Source: Nostoc sp. MG11 (lineage in GTDB: Bacteria; Cyanobacteriota; Cyanobacteriia; Cyanobacteriales; Nostocaceae). From it: DNA of 64,000 nt. Below the pieces are notes generated by a model. The model had not been told where the DNA came from. It was given only the letters and a program-made list of their open reading frames with translations, and searched no databases. Below are positions 37,410 to 47,416 of this stretch, piece after piece (within the stretch, counting starts at the first letter, position 1; each line of letters opens with the position of its first letter). The stretch lies in contig NZ_JACXXN010000013.1 of NCBI RefSeq assembly GCF_014904695.1, positions 118,987 through 182,986 of the forward strand, written 5' to 3'. The translations under genes and the position numbers were made by a program.

Positions 37410-37883
37410 TCGACCTCCTCTCTTGATAAGGAATGAGGAATCATGAATACCACAAAGTGAACCATTACCGCATACTCCAGAAATTTGCTGAAGCCGCGAT
37501 GAAGACCCTATGTGGAGAGTTGTTTCTCGTTGAATTATAGAGTCTTAACTTGTACATTGTTAGAGATAATTTAACAATAATTCAAAATCCCTAGAATAAC
37601 TGTCTTATCTACCTTTCAACTTCAAACTAATGGGCAAAAAGTCAATAGGTTCTTCATTTAATTTACAAAGAATAACAATTCGTAAAATTTATAGTTTGGG
37701 AGCAGGGGGAGAATAAATACTGACTTTTCTTTTGACTCTTCACTCTTGACTCAGCACTCTGCACTCTACACTCCTAACTTCTGCCTCTTGTCCCCTGCCT
37801 TCCTTTTGGGCTATGGTTCCCTATGGACAGTTTGAGCCAAGATAATCTGTCAGTTGTTGAAGACAATACACTGGGTGGAAGGT
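37410..37883. other. psaA upstream region and repeat array
   Basis: The minus-strand leader of psaA is here. A TATAAT-like -10 (minus strand, 37539-37534) lies about 125 bases before the psaA ATG, but no good -35 is seen, so the promoter call is weak. From 37735 to 37797 there is an array of about eight heptamers of the ACTCTNC type (ACTCTTC, ACTCTTG, ACTCAGC, ACTCTGC, ACTCTAC and so on). The leader of the next plus-strand gene overlaps the right end. Confidence 0.5.
37735..37797. repeat. ACTCTNC heptamer array upstream of psaA
   Basis: Units with an exact 7-base period: ACTCTTC, ACTCTTG, ACTCAGC, ACTCTGC, ACTCTAC, ACTCCTA, ACTTCTG, CCTCTTG, TCCCCTG. The first six agree well and the last three decay. 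It separates the divergent psaA and lipoprotein genes. Confidence 0.75.
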
Positions 37884-39545
37884 ATGAACTCGTGGCAGAA
37901 GGCGGTATTAGAGAAGCTCCTTCCTAGGAGATTCCCGGTTCTCAGGTGGATAACGATGTTGATACTGATTTTGGGCTTAACCAGTTGTGGCGAGAAAGCT
38001 GGTAGCCAGGAAGTATCTATTGGCTCTGGAGAAAACTCTCCCCAGATTTCTCAGATTTCTAAGCAATTTTCAGAAGTTTCGCCACCATCTGTAATTCAAG
38101 AACTGCGCTCAACTTTGGAAGCTTATCAGCCACAGGTGACAATAATTACTCCAAAACCTGATGAAGTCTTCCAAGACAACAAAATTGCAGCCAGTTTTCA
38201 AGTTAAGGATTTGCCAATATTTAAAGACCCACAATGGGAACTGGGGCCACATCTACACGTAATTCTCGATAACCAACCTTATATACCTGTTTACGACCTG
38301 AATCAGCCTTTGGTTTTGTCAGACTTATCCCCAGGTACGCACACTCTGCGCGTCTTTGCCTCTCGTCCTTGGCATGAAAGCTTTAAAAATGAAGGTGCTT
38401 ATACCCAAGCAACATTTCATATTTTTACTAAAACCGACGACAACAATCCCTCTCCTGAATTGCCTTTGCTAACTTATAGCCGTCCTCAACGTAACTACGG
38501 AGCAGAGCCAATCTTACTTGATTTTTACCTAACTAACGCCCCTCTGCACCTCGTTGCTAAAGAAAATGCCAACAATGAATTTAGTGATTGGCGTATTCGC
38601 TGCACGATTAATGGTGAAAGCTTCATTTTTGACCGTTGGCAAGCGATTTATCTCAAAGGCTTCAAGCCTGGTCAAAACTGGGTAAAACTGGAATTTCTCG
38701 ATAACCAGGGAAATGCTGTAAAAAATGCCTTCAACACGACAGTCAGACTAACTAGTTACCAGCCAAAGGGTAAAGATACTTTATCAAGAATTGTGAGAGG
38801 GGAACTCACAGCAAATGAAGTACGTAGGATTGTAGACCCAAATTATACTGTCAAGGTACCAGCTACTAAACCCACACCTGCCATTGAAAAAATACCCCAA
38901 ATACAACCCAAATTAGAAAAACAGCCAATTCCTGAAACTGAAGTTCCAGAAAAACCTAAAAAAGAGCCAACTAAGCCAAAACAGCTAGAACAACCAGAAT
39001 TGCAACTTCCAACGGCTACACCGTCTCCTAGTTTGCCACCGACGCTACCAGAGGTTATCGAGTCTCCTACACCAGAATCACAGCCAGAGGTAACACCTAC
39101 ACCTGAATCAACGCCGTTACCCGAAAAAATTGCTCCTCAGCCAGCAAAATCTAGATTTGGCGGATTTTTCAACCGTCGGGCAAATAAGCCAACGACTCCA
39201 TCAGCACCAGTTATGCCATCTCCTGTACCACCGACGCTACCAGAGGTTATCGAGTCTCCTGCACCGGATGCAATTGCGCCATCACCAGAATCACGGACAG
39301 AGGTAACGCCCACACCTGAATCGACGCCGTTACCCGAAAAAATTGCTCCTCAGCCAGCAAAATCTAGATTTGGCGGATTTTTCAACCGTCGGGCAAATAA
39401 GATACCGACTCCATCAGCACCAGTTATGCCATCTCCTGTACCACCGACCTTGCCAGAGATTATCGAGTCTCCTGCACCGGATGCAATTGCGCCATCACCA
39501 GAATCACGGACAGATGTAACGCCCACACCTGTATTAACACCGTGA
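37884..39545 (+). CDS. repeat-rich lipoprotein
   Basis: 553 residues from ATG 37884, preceded by GGTGGAAGG; in-frame TTG codons at 37854 and 37857 are less likely. A signal anchor with lipobox LTSC ends near residue 36 (MLILILGLTSCGEK). Residues about 85-330 form two immunoglobulin-like beta domains (QVTIITPKPDEVF, then LVLSDLSPGTHTLRVFAS; later INGESFIFDRW). The C-terminal 200 residues are Pro/Glu/Thr-rich with tandem copies of a unit holding PPTLPEVIESP, LPEKIAPQPAKSRFGGFFNRR. DNA repeats are 192 and 213 bases plus a partial third. Probably a cell-envelope protein whose tail spans or binds the wall; the exact role is unknown. Confidence 0.72.
   Translation: MNSWQKAVLEKLLPRRFPVLRWITMLILILGLTSCGEKAGSQEVSIGSGENSPQISQISKQFSEVSPPSVIQELRSTLEAYQPQVTIITPKPDEVFQDNKIAASFQVKDLPIFKDPQWELGPHLHVILDNQPYIPVYDLNQPLVLSDLSPGTHTLRVFASRPWHESFKNEGAYTQATFHIFTKTDDNNPSPELPLLTYSRPQRNYGAEPILLDFYLTNAPLHLVAKENANNEFSDWRIRCTINGESFIFDRWQAIYLKGFKPGQNWVKLEFLDNQGNAVKNAFNTTVRLTSYQPKGKDTLSRIVRGELTANEVRRIVDPNYTVKVPATKPTPAIEKIPQIQPKLEKQPIPETEVPEKPKKEPTKPKQLEQPELQLPTATPSPSLPPTLPEVIESPTPESQPEVTPTPESTPLPEKIAPQPAKSRFGGFFNRRANKPTTPSAPVMPSPVPPTLPEVIESPAPDAIAPSPESRTEVTPTPESTPLPEKIAPQPAKSRFGGFFNRRANKIPTPSAPVMPSPVPPTLPEIIESPAPDAIAPSPESRTDVTPTPVLTP
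39036..39545 (+). repeat. intragenic tandem repeat (213-base unit)
   Basis: Starts of the near-identical units are at 39036, 39228 and 39441. The first spacing is 192 bases and the second 213, both multiples of three, so the frame is kept. The third copy is cut short by the stop codon. Very few base differences between copies point to a recent expansion. Confidence 0.85.
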
Positions 39546-39755
39546 CCTGAAAACCTGAAAGCAGTGCGTCAGTTTCGCTGACACACTGCTGCTAAGTTAA
39601 TAAGCATTCAAGTTGCATATGAACAGGGCTAAAACCCTTACTACAAGCGAATCATCTGAGAAAAATGAATGGCGATTAGCTTAATTATGTTGACACTTAG
39701 CCTGATGTTTTAACTTGATACTCATGAAATTTTGTTAGTCACGCAATTGAGATAT

Positions 39756-40766
39756 TCATTCAACAACAGCTGGACTTGCGACGTTCTCTAATTTTTGAGA
39801 AGGAGGGCGCATTCCTAAACCAAGTAAATTCAGCATTTCTCGGTCAGTATCGTAATCTGGACAGGGAGTTGTCACAGTTAACATTTTGTTGTCGTCGCTA
39901 GAAAAGATAGAATTAGCTCCTGCCATAAAACAGAAAGCTTGTTTAACTTGAGAAAGTCTAGCCCTACCTGCGCTCAGACGTACATCAGAAGCAGGCATTA
40001 AAATACGTGCTGTGGCAATCATCCGTACAATATCCCAAATGGGGACATCAGGCTGATTTTCTAAAGGCGTACCTGGTACTTGCGAGAGAATGTTAATCGG
40101 TACTGAGTCTGGATGGGGATGCAGGTTTGCCAGAGTATGTAACATACCCACACGATCATCAACGCTTTCACCTAAGCCAAGAATGCCGCCAGAACATACA
40201 GTCACATTTGTCTGACGAATATTTTCAATTGTGTTCAGGCGATCGCCATAAGTCCTTGTGGTAATAATCGTGCTGTAATATTCCTGGGAGGTGTCTAAGT
40301 TATGGTTGTAGGCGTACAGTCCCGCTTCTTCTAGTCGCCTTGCCTGATTTGCCGTTAGCATACCCAAAGTGCAGCATACTTCTAAACCCATTGCGGTAAC
40401 ATCCTTGACCATTTCCAGGACTTCCTCAAATTGTGAGTTATCCCGCACTTCGCGCCAAGCAGCACCCATGCAGATGCGACTAACGCCGGTTTCTTTAGCT
40501 TTCTGGGCGATGCCAACTACTGTTTCTTTTTCTAGGAGTGCTTGCGCCTTTACCTCTGTTTTGTAGCGGGAAGATTGGGCGCAGTAGCTACAATCTTCTG
40601 GACACCCCCCTGTTTTAATCGAGATTAGTTTACAGACTTGGATTTTTGTTGGGTCATGATATTGGCGATGGACGCTAGCAGCTTGATAAATAAGCTCTAG
40701 TAATGGCGTATTATATATCGCCCGAATCTCTGGTTCTTGCCAATCGTAGCGTATTACCACCGGCAT
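39756..40766 (-). CDS. bioB: biotin synthase
   Basis: 336 residues from ATG 40766 (an adjacent GTG at 40769 would add one residue). Radical-SAM cysteines are in CPEDCSYC (Cys55, Cys59, Cys62). Other landmarks: [51 protein letters not shown] and [11 protein letters not shown], the last holding the arginine that binds the [2Fe-2S] cluster. The enzyme inserts sulfur into dethiobiotin as the last step of biotin synthesis in the cytoplasm. It is not in a bio operon here. It diverges from a KASIII-like gene at 41240. Confidence 0.96.
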   Translation of the reverse strand: MPVVIRYDWQEPEIRAIYNTPLLELIYQAASVHRQYHDPTKIQVCKLISIKTGGCPEDCSYCAQSSRYKTEVKAQALLEKETVVGIAQKAKETGVSRICMGAAWREVRDNSQFEEVLEMVKDVTAMGLEVCCTLGMLTANQARRLEEAGLYAYNHNLDTSQEYYSTIITTRTYGDRLNTIENIRQTNVTVCSGGILGLGESVDDRVGMLHTLANLHPHPDSVPINILSQVPGTPLENQPDVPIWDIVRMIATARILMPASDVRLSAGRARLSQVKQAFCFMAGANSIFSSDDNKMLTVTTPCPDYDTDREMLNLLGLGMRPPSQKLENVASPAVVE

Positions 40767-41239
40767 CACTATCCTTGTTGTAGATGGAATTTTTCAATAA
40801 CTGTCTTTTGGTTGAATCTTCTAAGATACAGTGTTTGGGCAAAGCAATCTTATCAAAGTTATATCGTGGACTCTGCTTTATTACCCATCCGCTCTGAATT
40901 CTTGCGCTCTAGTTATTAAAAATCAGCTTATCAAGATTTTGGTTGTCTGGCAGATTGACAGCATAAATACTAAATGTTAGCAATTTTTAGGTAAATTGAA
41001 AACGTGACGTTTTTGACAGAATATCTATGCTTAATTTTTTGTATTCTGCGCTGTTACTCAAATGGTGATAAGCGATCGCTTTAACAAAGCTATTAACAGC
41101 AAGTTTTAAGAGATAATCATTTAGTCGGCATTCTTTTCAGGGTTGCCCATATTTTGAATTTCTACTAAATTAGCATAAATTTTGCGAACTGAGCCGTATA
41201 GTTTAGTGAGCTTGGCCTGCGATTATTGGAGTATTCTGC
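40767..41239. other. divergent intergenic region bioB / KASIII-like gene
   Basis: 473 bases that should contain both promoters. I see one HIP1 site near 41071 and a GGAG ribosome-binding site at about 41227-41230 before the KASIII-like ATG. No biotin-regulator palindrome of the BirA type is evident. No gene or strong repeat is visible. Confidence 0.5.
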
Positions 41240-42253
41240 ATGATCAAACAAACTGTTGGCATCACATCCATTGGTTATTACATTCCCTCAGACATTTTAA
41301 CTAGTGAGGAGATGGCTAAACTAGCCAATTTACCAGAGTTTGTTTTTACTGAAAAAATTGGGATGAGACAGAAGCCGATTGCAGGTAAAGATGAGCATCC
41401 AAGTGATATGGGAATTAAGGCAGCAATAGAAGCTATAAATAAAGCAGAAATAACAGCCAGCGAAATTGATATTATTATTTATTGTGCTGCTGGAGATTAT
41501 GATTACAGATTTTGGTCGCCTGCTGCCAAAGTCCAAGATGCAATTGGGGCAAAAAATGCTTTCGCTTTTGAAGTTAGGAATTTTTGCAATAGCGGCAATT
41601 TAGGAATACATCTATGTCGAAATATGTTACTGGCAGATAACGATTTATCTTATGCTTTAGTTATTTGTAGTGATAAATTATCTATGCTGCTTGACTATTC
41701 AGATATAGATAACTTATCAACATTTATCATGGGTGATGGTGCAGCTGCGGCAATTTTAAAGAAAGGAGAAATGAGTAACGAAATCCTTTCTTATCATGCG
41801 ATGACAGATGGAACATTGGCTGATTGTATCAAAGTGCCATTAGCAGGAACCAAGTTTCCTGTCAATGTTACAGAAATCAATCCTGAACTGAGTTATCTAA
41901 AAGTTAAAGATCCTCAAGAGTTGGAAACTATATTATCAGAAGTATATTTAGAAAATTATGGCAAGGTAATTCATAAGTCCCTAGAAAAAAGTGGATACTG
42001 TGTAAATGATGTAAATTTATTGTTAACGAATCAAGTCAAAAAAAGTTTATCAAAACGCATTTTAAAGTCTTTGAATTTAAAGGCTGAACAGACGTATGTT
42101 TCTTTGAGTGAATATGGTCATTTGGGTGCTGTAGATACTTTATTCGGTTTAGCAAAAACTATAGAATTACAAAGAATTAAGACTGGAGATATTGTAGTTT
42201 TAGCTAGTAGTGCTGCTGGGTTCTCATGGGCAGCATTAACTTTGAAGTATTAG
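41240..42253 (+). CDS. KASIII-like (thiolase-fold) condensing enzyme with altered catalytic positions
   Basis: 337 residues with the ketoacyl-ACP synthase III layout: GITSIGYYIPSDILTSEEM at the start, catalytic Cys116 in RNFCNSGN, GDGAAAAIL near 165 and the C-terminal SSAAGFSWAALTL. In normal FabH the other catalytic residues are His (in HQAN) and Asn (in a YGN-type motif). Here these are Asn264 (TNQVKK) and His294 (EYGHLGA), so the two look exchanged. The nucleophile is present, so thioester chemistry is possible, but decarboxylative condensation may be altered. It is divergent from bioB; a BioZ-like role in pimelate supply is a speculative option. Base composition is AT-rich. Confidence 0.75.
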   Translation: MIKQTVGITSIGYYIPSDILTSEEMAKLANLPEFVFTEKIGMRQKPIAGKDEHPSDMGIKAAIEAINKAEITASEIDIIIYCAAGDYDYRFWSPAAKVQDAIGAKNAFAFEVRNFCNSGNLGIHLCRNMLLADNDLSYALVICSDKLSMLLDYSDIDNLSTFIMGDGAAAAILKKGEMSNEILSYHAMTDGTLADCIKVPLAGTKFPVNVTEINPELSYLKVKDPQELETILSEVYLENYGKVIHKSLEKSGYCVNDVNLLLTNQVKKSLSKRILKSLNLKAEQTYVSLSEYGHLGAVDTLFGLAKTIELQRIKTGDIVVLASSAAGFSWAALTLKY

Positions 42254-42285
42254 AAATAGAGCGGGTTTTTTATGAATAAACTACA

Positions 42286-42315
42286 GTAGGGTGGGCATCA
42301 CAATGCCCACCCTAC
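42286..42315. repeat. 13-bp perfect hairpin GTAGGGTGGGCAT
   Basis: GTAGGGTGGGCAT at 42286-42298, loop CACA, and the perfect complement at 42303-42315, followed by AGCAGCGATTTATCGCTGACTACGAAC, itself a small palindrome. The ends resemble those of the element at 21267-21381. It lies between two converging genes and may act as a terminator. Confidence 0.8.
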
Positions 42316-42346
42316 AAGCAGCGATTTATCGCTGACTACGAACAAA

Positions 42347-45300
42347 TTACTTATTGTCGATCGCATGAGCAGGAAACTCATTATGTGTGTTGTTTTGGGC
42401 TGGCGATCGCGGCGTTTTTCGTCCAGATATATCATGGAGTAAACCCATCAGTGCGGGGACAACAGTGGGAGTTAAAATTGTCGAAAATGCTAGACCGCCA
42501 GTCAGAACAATGCCTAATCCTTGATATAATTCTGAACCTTGACCTGGTAAAACTGCTAGCGGTAACATCCCCAGTACACTAGTTCCGGCAGACATGAAGA
42601 TAGCACGCAGGCGATCGCTTGTCGCATTATATAACGATGCATCATAATCTTCACCCGCTTGCTGGAGTTGCAAGGCGCGATCAACCAGCAGAATGGCGTT
42701 GTTGACTACCACACCTGTAAGGATCACAAATCCCAACGCCGTAATCATATCCAGCGCTACATTCATTCCCGGAATCCGGTTAGCAATTACCAAACTCAAT
42801 AGTGCGCCACTCATACCCATTGGCACCGTTGCCATAATCACCACTGGGTAGAGAAATGAGCGATACAAAGCTATCAGTAACAAGTAAGTAATCAAAATCG
42901 AAACTGCAAATGCAGTAGCTAATTGAGTAACAGTTGTTGCTAACTGATCTGCTGAACCCGACAGTTCCAGCCGATAGCCTGTTGGTAGATTGGCACGCAA
43001 AGGAGCCAAAATTTCCTCTTCAGTACGTTCCACTAGCGTACTCAGCGGAGCATTGGGTGCAAGGGAGACAGTTAGGCTAATTGATCGCTCCAAATCGACG
43101 TGGTTAATAGTATCGGCTCCCGTTGTTTCACGAACTTCGGCAATATCACCCAGTTGTACTTGTCGTCCCCCCGCATACAGTGGCAATTGACGCAGTTGTT
43201 CTGGTGTTTCTACTGCGGTGTTTTGCAGTTCCACTGAGACATCTAGTTCTTCTTTACCATCAATGTAATCGGAGGCAATCCGACCGCCTAATGCTGCTTC
43301 CACCATCGAACCAACTTCAGCTTCCGAGATTCCCACTTCCGCGATGCGTTCTCGGTTGGGAATCACTTGTAATTCACCCGCTCCCATCACGAAGTTTGAA
43401 CGCACATTCTGTACTCCAGAAATATCCCGCAATTTACCTGTGATTTGCTTCTCCAAGTCACTGATTTGATTTAAGTCAGCGCCGACAATATCTACTTCAA
43501 ATTCTTTCCCTGGATCGCGGAAGATGGAAATTCGCGTTGGGATGATAAAGCGGTATCCGGCAAAGTTGCTGCTTTGAGCACGCAAACGATCCACCATGTC
43601 AGCTAGTCCGGTAGTGGTCGCAAATTCTGACTTGAGGATCGTCGCAATGCCGCGCAGTGCCCCTGGACGATCAACGTACATGATGCGCTCAACTTCTGGT
43701 TGCGATCGCAAAAATGCCTGAACCTGTTCAGATTGCCGAATCGCTTCTGGTATACTAGTTCCCGGCAACGGTTCCGCTCGCAACACGACCTGGTTACGAT
43801 TTCCTTCAGGTAAATAATCCGCAGGTGGTAACAGCAAAACACTGGTAACAAGTAAAGCAACCGGAATCGACAGCACCATTAACCTGCGACCAACACGCTT
43901 ACGTCCCAGTGACCAACTCACGGTAGACGCCAGAAAGTTTTCGAGTTTACCCTGGAAATGACGAAAGACCGCAGAACTTTTTGCTACTAAACGCTCAAAC
44001 CAATTACCGCCACGGTATTCACCGCCCTCCATCATTTGCATTGCTTCCGATTGCTTGAGGAACAATCCAGATAACATTGGTACCAGAGTTAACGCGGCAA
44101 ATAGCGAAAATAAAGAAGAAGCAGAAAGAGTGATCGCCATATCAGCGTAGAGTTGTCCGGCTTCACCCGTAACCATAATCAGCGGTACAAACACCACTAC
44201 GTTAGTTAAAGTAGAACCGAGCATCGCGCCCCAGACTTCCTGTGTGCCATCGATTGCTGCTCGGATCGGGTTTTTGCCTTGCTGCATGTGGGTAAAGACA
44301 TTCTCAATCACGACAATTGAGTTATCCACGACCATACCCACAGAAAACGCTAATCCCGCCAAACTAATGATGTTCAATGTGCGTCCAAATGCAGACATGA
44401 CGATGAACACAGCAATTGTGCCGATAGGAATGGTGATGGCAATTACAGCAACCGTTCGCATCGAACCCAGAAATAGCACCAAAACGATAGTTGCCAGCAA
44501 TGCACCACTGATCAAGTTCTCCCGCACGAATCCCACAGATTGATTTATATACTGGCTCTCGTCGTAGTTGTAAACAAAAACAATACCTTGGTTTTCCCTG
44601 TCGAACTCAGTTTGAAGCGCTGCAATCTCAGCCCGAATGCCTTTGGCAACCTCTGGTACATTCGCCCCAATTTGACGAATCACACCGATTGCTACCGCAG
44701 ATTTGCCGTTGAACATTAACGCACTATCTTGGGGTTTGCGCCCCATCTGTACTTGTGCCACATCACGCAAATAAACTGTACCAGACTCATCGCGTCGCAG
44801 TACAAAACCCTCAATTTGCGATAGATCCTGCGATCGGCTGACTGTGCGGACTCGATATTCCCGCCGTCCCAAAATTAATGGCCCACCCCGGATATCGCGG
44901 TTGTTTTCTTGAAGTACCCGTACAACATCACCAATAGTGAGATTGCGATTAGACAATGCTTGTGGGTTGACTTTTACCTCCACTTCTCGCTCTTGTCCAC
45001 CCACTAACAAAAATTGTCCAGTTCCTTCAACTCGCCGCAAACGCGGAATTACCACTTCTTCTGCTAAATCTCGATAGCGGTCTGCATTTGGCTGAAATCC
45101 TTCTTTCGTATCAAACGGAATCCACATCATCGGGGAACTATTACCACCTACCAGTTCTACACTCGACTCTTGTGCTTCTGGTGGTAAACTTTGCACCTGC
45201 TGCAAGCGGTTCAATACATCCACCATCCGCTCTTTGGCGTTGGCATTCTGAGCAAATTCTAGGGTGATGGAACTACGTCCCGCACGAGAAGTACTGCTAA

Positions 45301-45538
45301 TTTCCTGGACGCCCAGCACCTCTTCCATTTGTTCTTCGATGGGGCGCGTAATCAAGTCTTCTACTTCCGTGGGGCCTGCTCCCGGATACGTAGTCGTAAT
45401 AGTAATTTCCGGGCGATCGCCCCCCGGTTGCAATTCCAGAGGTAACCTCAGAAGCGAGAACACCCCAAACATTGCTACCAAGCAAAATAAAACGAAGGTG
45501 CCATGTCGCCAACGAACAGCAGTTTCGATAAAGTTCAT
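42347..45538 (-). CDS. RND-family multidrug/heavy-metal efflux pump, inner membrane subunit
   Basis: 1063 residues, the usual size. Twelve membrane segments flank two large periplasmic loops. The proton-relay aspartates are in helix 4, GMVVDNSIVVIENV, near 410. The N-terminus has EITITTTYPGAGPTEVEDLITRPIEE, the HAE1/AcrB-type signature. ARAGRSSITLEF and AEVGISEAEVGSMVEAALGG mark the porter domain. The protein takes substrates from periplasm or membrane to an outer-membrane channel; the substrates are unknown. The adaptor gene lies 256 bases upstream on the same strand, so the two form one unit. An outer-membrane TolC gene is not in the window. Confidence 0.94.
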   Translation of the reverse strand: MNFIETAVRWRHGTFVLFCLVAMFGVFSLLRLPLELQPGGDRPEITITTTYPGAGPTEVEDLITRPIEEQMEEVLGVQEISSTSRAGRSSITLEFAQNANAKERMVDVLNRLQQVQSLPPEAQESSVELVGGNSSPMMWIPFDTKEGFQPNADRYRDLAEEVVIPRLRRVEGTGQFLLVGGQEREVEVKVNPQALSNRNLTIGDVVRVLQENNRDIRGGPLILGRREYRVRTVSRSQDLSQIEGFVLRRDESGTVYLRDVAQVQMGRKPQDSALMFNGKSAVAIGVIRQIGANVPEVAKGIRAEIAALQTEFDRENQGIVFVYNYDESQYINQSVGFVRENLISGALLATIVLVLFLGSMRTVAVIAITIPIGTIAVFIVMSAFGRTLNIISLAGLAFSVGMVVDNSIVVIENVFTHMQQGKNPIRAAIDGTQEVWGAMLGSTLTNVVVFVPLIMVTGEAGQLYADMAITLSASSLFSLFAALTLVPMLSGLFLKQSEAMQMMEGGEYRGGNWFERLVAKSSAVFRHFQGKLENFLASTVSWSLGRKRVGRRLMVLSIPVALLVTSVLLLPPADYLPEGNRNQVVLRAEPLPGTSIPEAIRQSEQVQAFLRSQPEVERIMYVDRPGALRGIATILKSEFATTTGLADMVDRLRAQSSNFAGYRFIIPTRISIFRDPGKEFEVDIVGADLNQISDLEKQITGKLRDISGVQNVRSNFVMGAGELQVIPNRERIAEVGISEAEVGSMVEAALGGRIASDYIDGKEELDVSVELQNTAVETPEQLRQLPLYAGGRQVQLGDIAEVRETTGADTINHVDLERSISLTVSLAPNAPLSTLVERTEEEILAPLRANLPTGYRLELSGSADQLATTVTQLATAFAVSILITYLLLIALYRSFLYPVVIMATVPMGMSGALLSLVIANRIPGMNVALDMITALGFVILTGVVVNNAILLVDRALQLQQAGEDYDASLYNATSDRLRAIFMSAGTSVLGMLPLAVLPGQGSELYQGLGIVLTGGLAFSTILTPTVVPALMGLLHDISGRKTPRSPAQNNTHNEFPAHAIDNK

Positions 45539-45590
45539 AATATTGTGGGTTATACCAATTTAAAAAAAGAATGTGACAGATAGACCATGT

Positions 45591-45615
45591 AGAGACGTTG
45601 CAATACAACGTCTCT
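45591..45615. repeat. AGAGACGTTG hairpin in the pump-adaptor spacer
   Basis: AGAGACGTTG (45591-45600), loop CAATA, then CAACGTCTCT (45606-45615): a perfect 10-bp stem. This AGAGACGTTG palindrome is a familiar dispersed repeat in Nostoc-type genomes. It sits within the RND operon spacer and could affect the mRNA ratio of adaptor to pump. Confidence 0.75.
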
Positions 45616-45794
45616 TTGAGAAAATATTAGGAAAGGGTTAAAGAAGAAAGGAAAAAGGAATCTTTGCCTTTGACCCTTCCCCTTAACCCATCTTCTGCAA
45701 GAAGTCCATTGCCTCGTTCCCAGTCTCCAACTGGGAATGTCTATTTGAAGGGTCTGCTTTTGTTACTCGCAGCAGAGCAGCAATTAATCAGCAT

Positions 45795-47147
45795 TCAAGT
45801 GCGATCAACTATCTTCACAGGCGCACCATCTTGCAACCCATCACCTCCACGCAGCACAATGCGTTGACCAGTGCGTAAAGTGGGATGGTAGATTGCAACC
45901 TCTTTACCCATGTCAGCAACCATTTCTACTTGAATTTGTTTAGCTTTACCGTCAGCAACCGCAAAAACAAGCCACTGGTTTTGGCGTCTGGTTAATGCAT
46001 CGCGCGATACGACAAAGCTAGATCGATTTGAGGGCATGTTCAGATTGCCAGCGATCGCCATTCCCGGTAATAATCCTGGCGGGGGATTGTTGATTTGGAC
46101 GCGGACGCGCTGACGACGGGAAGCAGTATCAGCTGAGGGAACTACGGCGGTAATATTGGCACGTTGTTTCCATTGCGGTAGGGCGCGAGATGTGAGATCA
46201 ATCGTCATGGCGGGAGTAACTTGACTGCTCAATTCTTCAGGTAACTCCAGGAAAATGTCGAAGCGATCGCCTGCCACTAAGGTGACAATTTGACTAGAAC
46301 TTTGCACCAAATCGCCATTGCTAATATGCCGAGTCTGCACTACCCCCGCTTGGGATGCCACAATTTTAGTGCGCTGCTGTGCCAGTTCTGCTTGAGCTAG
46401 AGTGGCTTTGGCTGCTTCTACGTTTGCCCGTTGGGCGGCGATTTCCTCTCGAATTGGCCCAGCTTTGGCCTCGGCAAATTCAGCTTCGGCTTCTACCCGT
46501 TCTCCTTGGATGTTATCTAATTGTGTTTGCGCTTCTACGAGTAATCTTTGAGACAGAGCGCCTTCTTTCACAAGGTCGCTAGTACGCTTTAGGTTATCTT
46601 GTGCTTCTAGTTCTCGCGCCTTAGCGGATGTGACTGTTGCTTGACGCTGAGCAATAATTTCTGGACGAGTACCTACTTCTAAACGAGCTAAATTGCTACG
46701 CTGCTGTGCTAATTGTGCCCGTGCTTGAGCGATCGCTAATTGTTGATCGGTGTCGTCTAAGACGGCGATTGTCGTCCCTGTCTTCACACGATCGCCCGAT
46801 TGCACCAAAATTTTCTCAACAATTCCATTAGTTTGAGCGCGGAGCGTTGATTGCTGACTGGCTTCCACCTGTCCCAAAAGCTGGACTCTTCTTGTAGCAC
46901 TTCCAGTTGCTAAGGCGATCGTTTCAATTGCCTTTGGGGCTGGTGCTTTCTGCTGTTGGGCAACAGAGGGACGTGGTGTACCACCAGGAGCCAGCATTCG
47001 CCAAAGGACAATGCCACCAGTTGCCAGAAATAGGATCAGCAATCTCCAGAACCAGGGTTTGCGAGAACGAGTTGACGCTAACTCAGAAGGCGCAGAACTG
47101 TCTGACTGGGTTTCAACGATTGAAGCTTGATCTTCAGAAGTATCCAT
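45795..47147 (-). CDS. RND efflux periplasmic adaptor (membrane fusion protein)
   Basis: 450 residues. One N-terminal membrane anchor (PWFWRLLILFLATGGIVLWRML) follows a 30-residue acidic cytoplasmic start. Then come a split lipoyl domain (VEASQQSTLRAQTNGIVEKILVQSGDRV), a long coiled-coil hairpin (about 135-255, alanine- and glutamine-rich), the second lipoyl half (IVASQAGVVQTRHISNGDLV), and beta-barrel and membrane-proximal domains. The protein links the inner pump to the outer-membrane channel. It is encoded just upstream of the RND pump on the same strand. Starts at ATG 47147. Confidence 0.92.
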   Translation of the reverse strand: MDTSEDQASIVETQSDSSAPSELASTRSRKPWFWRLLILFLATGGIVLWRMLAPGGTPRPSVAQQQKAPAPKAIETIALATGSATRRVQLLGQVEASQQSTLRAQTNGIVEKILVQSGDRVKTGTTIAVLDDTDQQLAIAQARAQLAQQRSNLARLEVGTRPEIIAQRQATVTSAKARELEAQDNLKRTSDLVKEGALSQRLLVEAQTQLDNIQGERVEAEAEFAEAKAGPIREEIAAQRANVEAAKATLAQAELAQQRTKIVASQAGVVQTRHISNGDLVQSSSQIVTLVAGDRFDIFLELPEELSSQVTPAMTIDLTSRALPQWKQRANITAVVPSADTASRRQRVRVQINNPPPGLLPGMAIAGNLNMPSNRSSFVVSRDALTRRQNQWLVFAVADGKAKQIQVEMVADMGKEVAIYHPTLRTGQRIVLRGGDGLQDGAPVKIVDRT

Positions 47148-47416
47148 AGTAGTTGACGGTGGCTACTGAAGGTGAAAGATTAATCGTTAATGGTTGACAG
47201 CGAACAAGTAAGCCGTCAATTGTCAACCATCAACGGTCAATTACGTAACTAAATTTAAAATAACGTTACCTTTTTTATAGTTTATTGGATACTTATGACA
47301 AAGAAATGTCAAAATAATCCGTAATCATGGCTCTCAATCACGAATCACGTAAAGCCTGCGGCATAGCTACCCTTAGAGCGCAGCAGGGCTTATCCCCAGA
47401 GCGAATTACGAATTAT

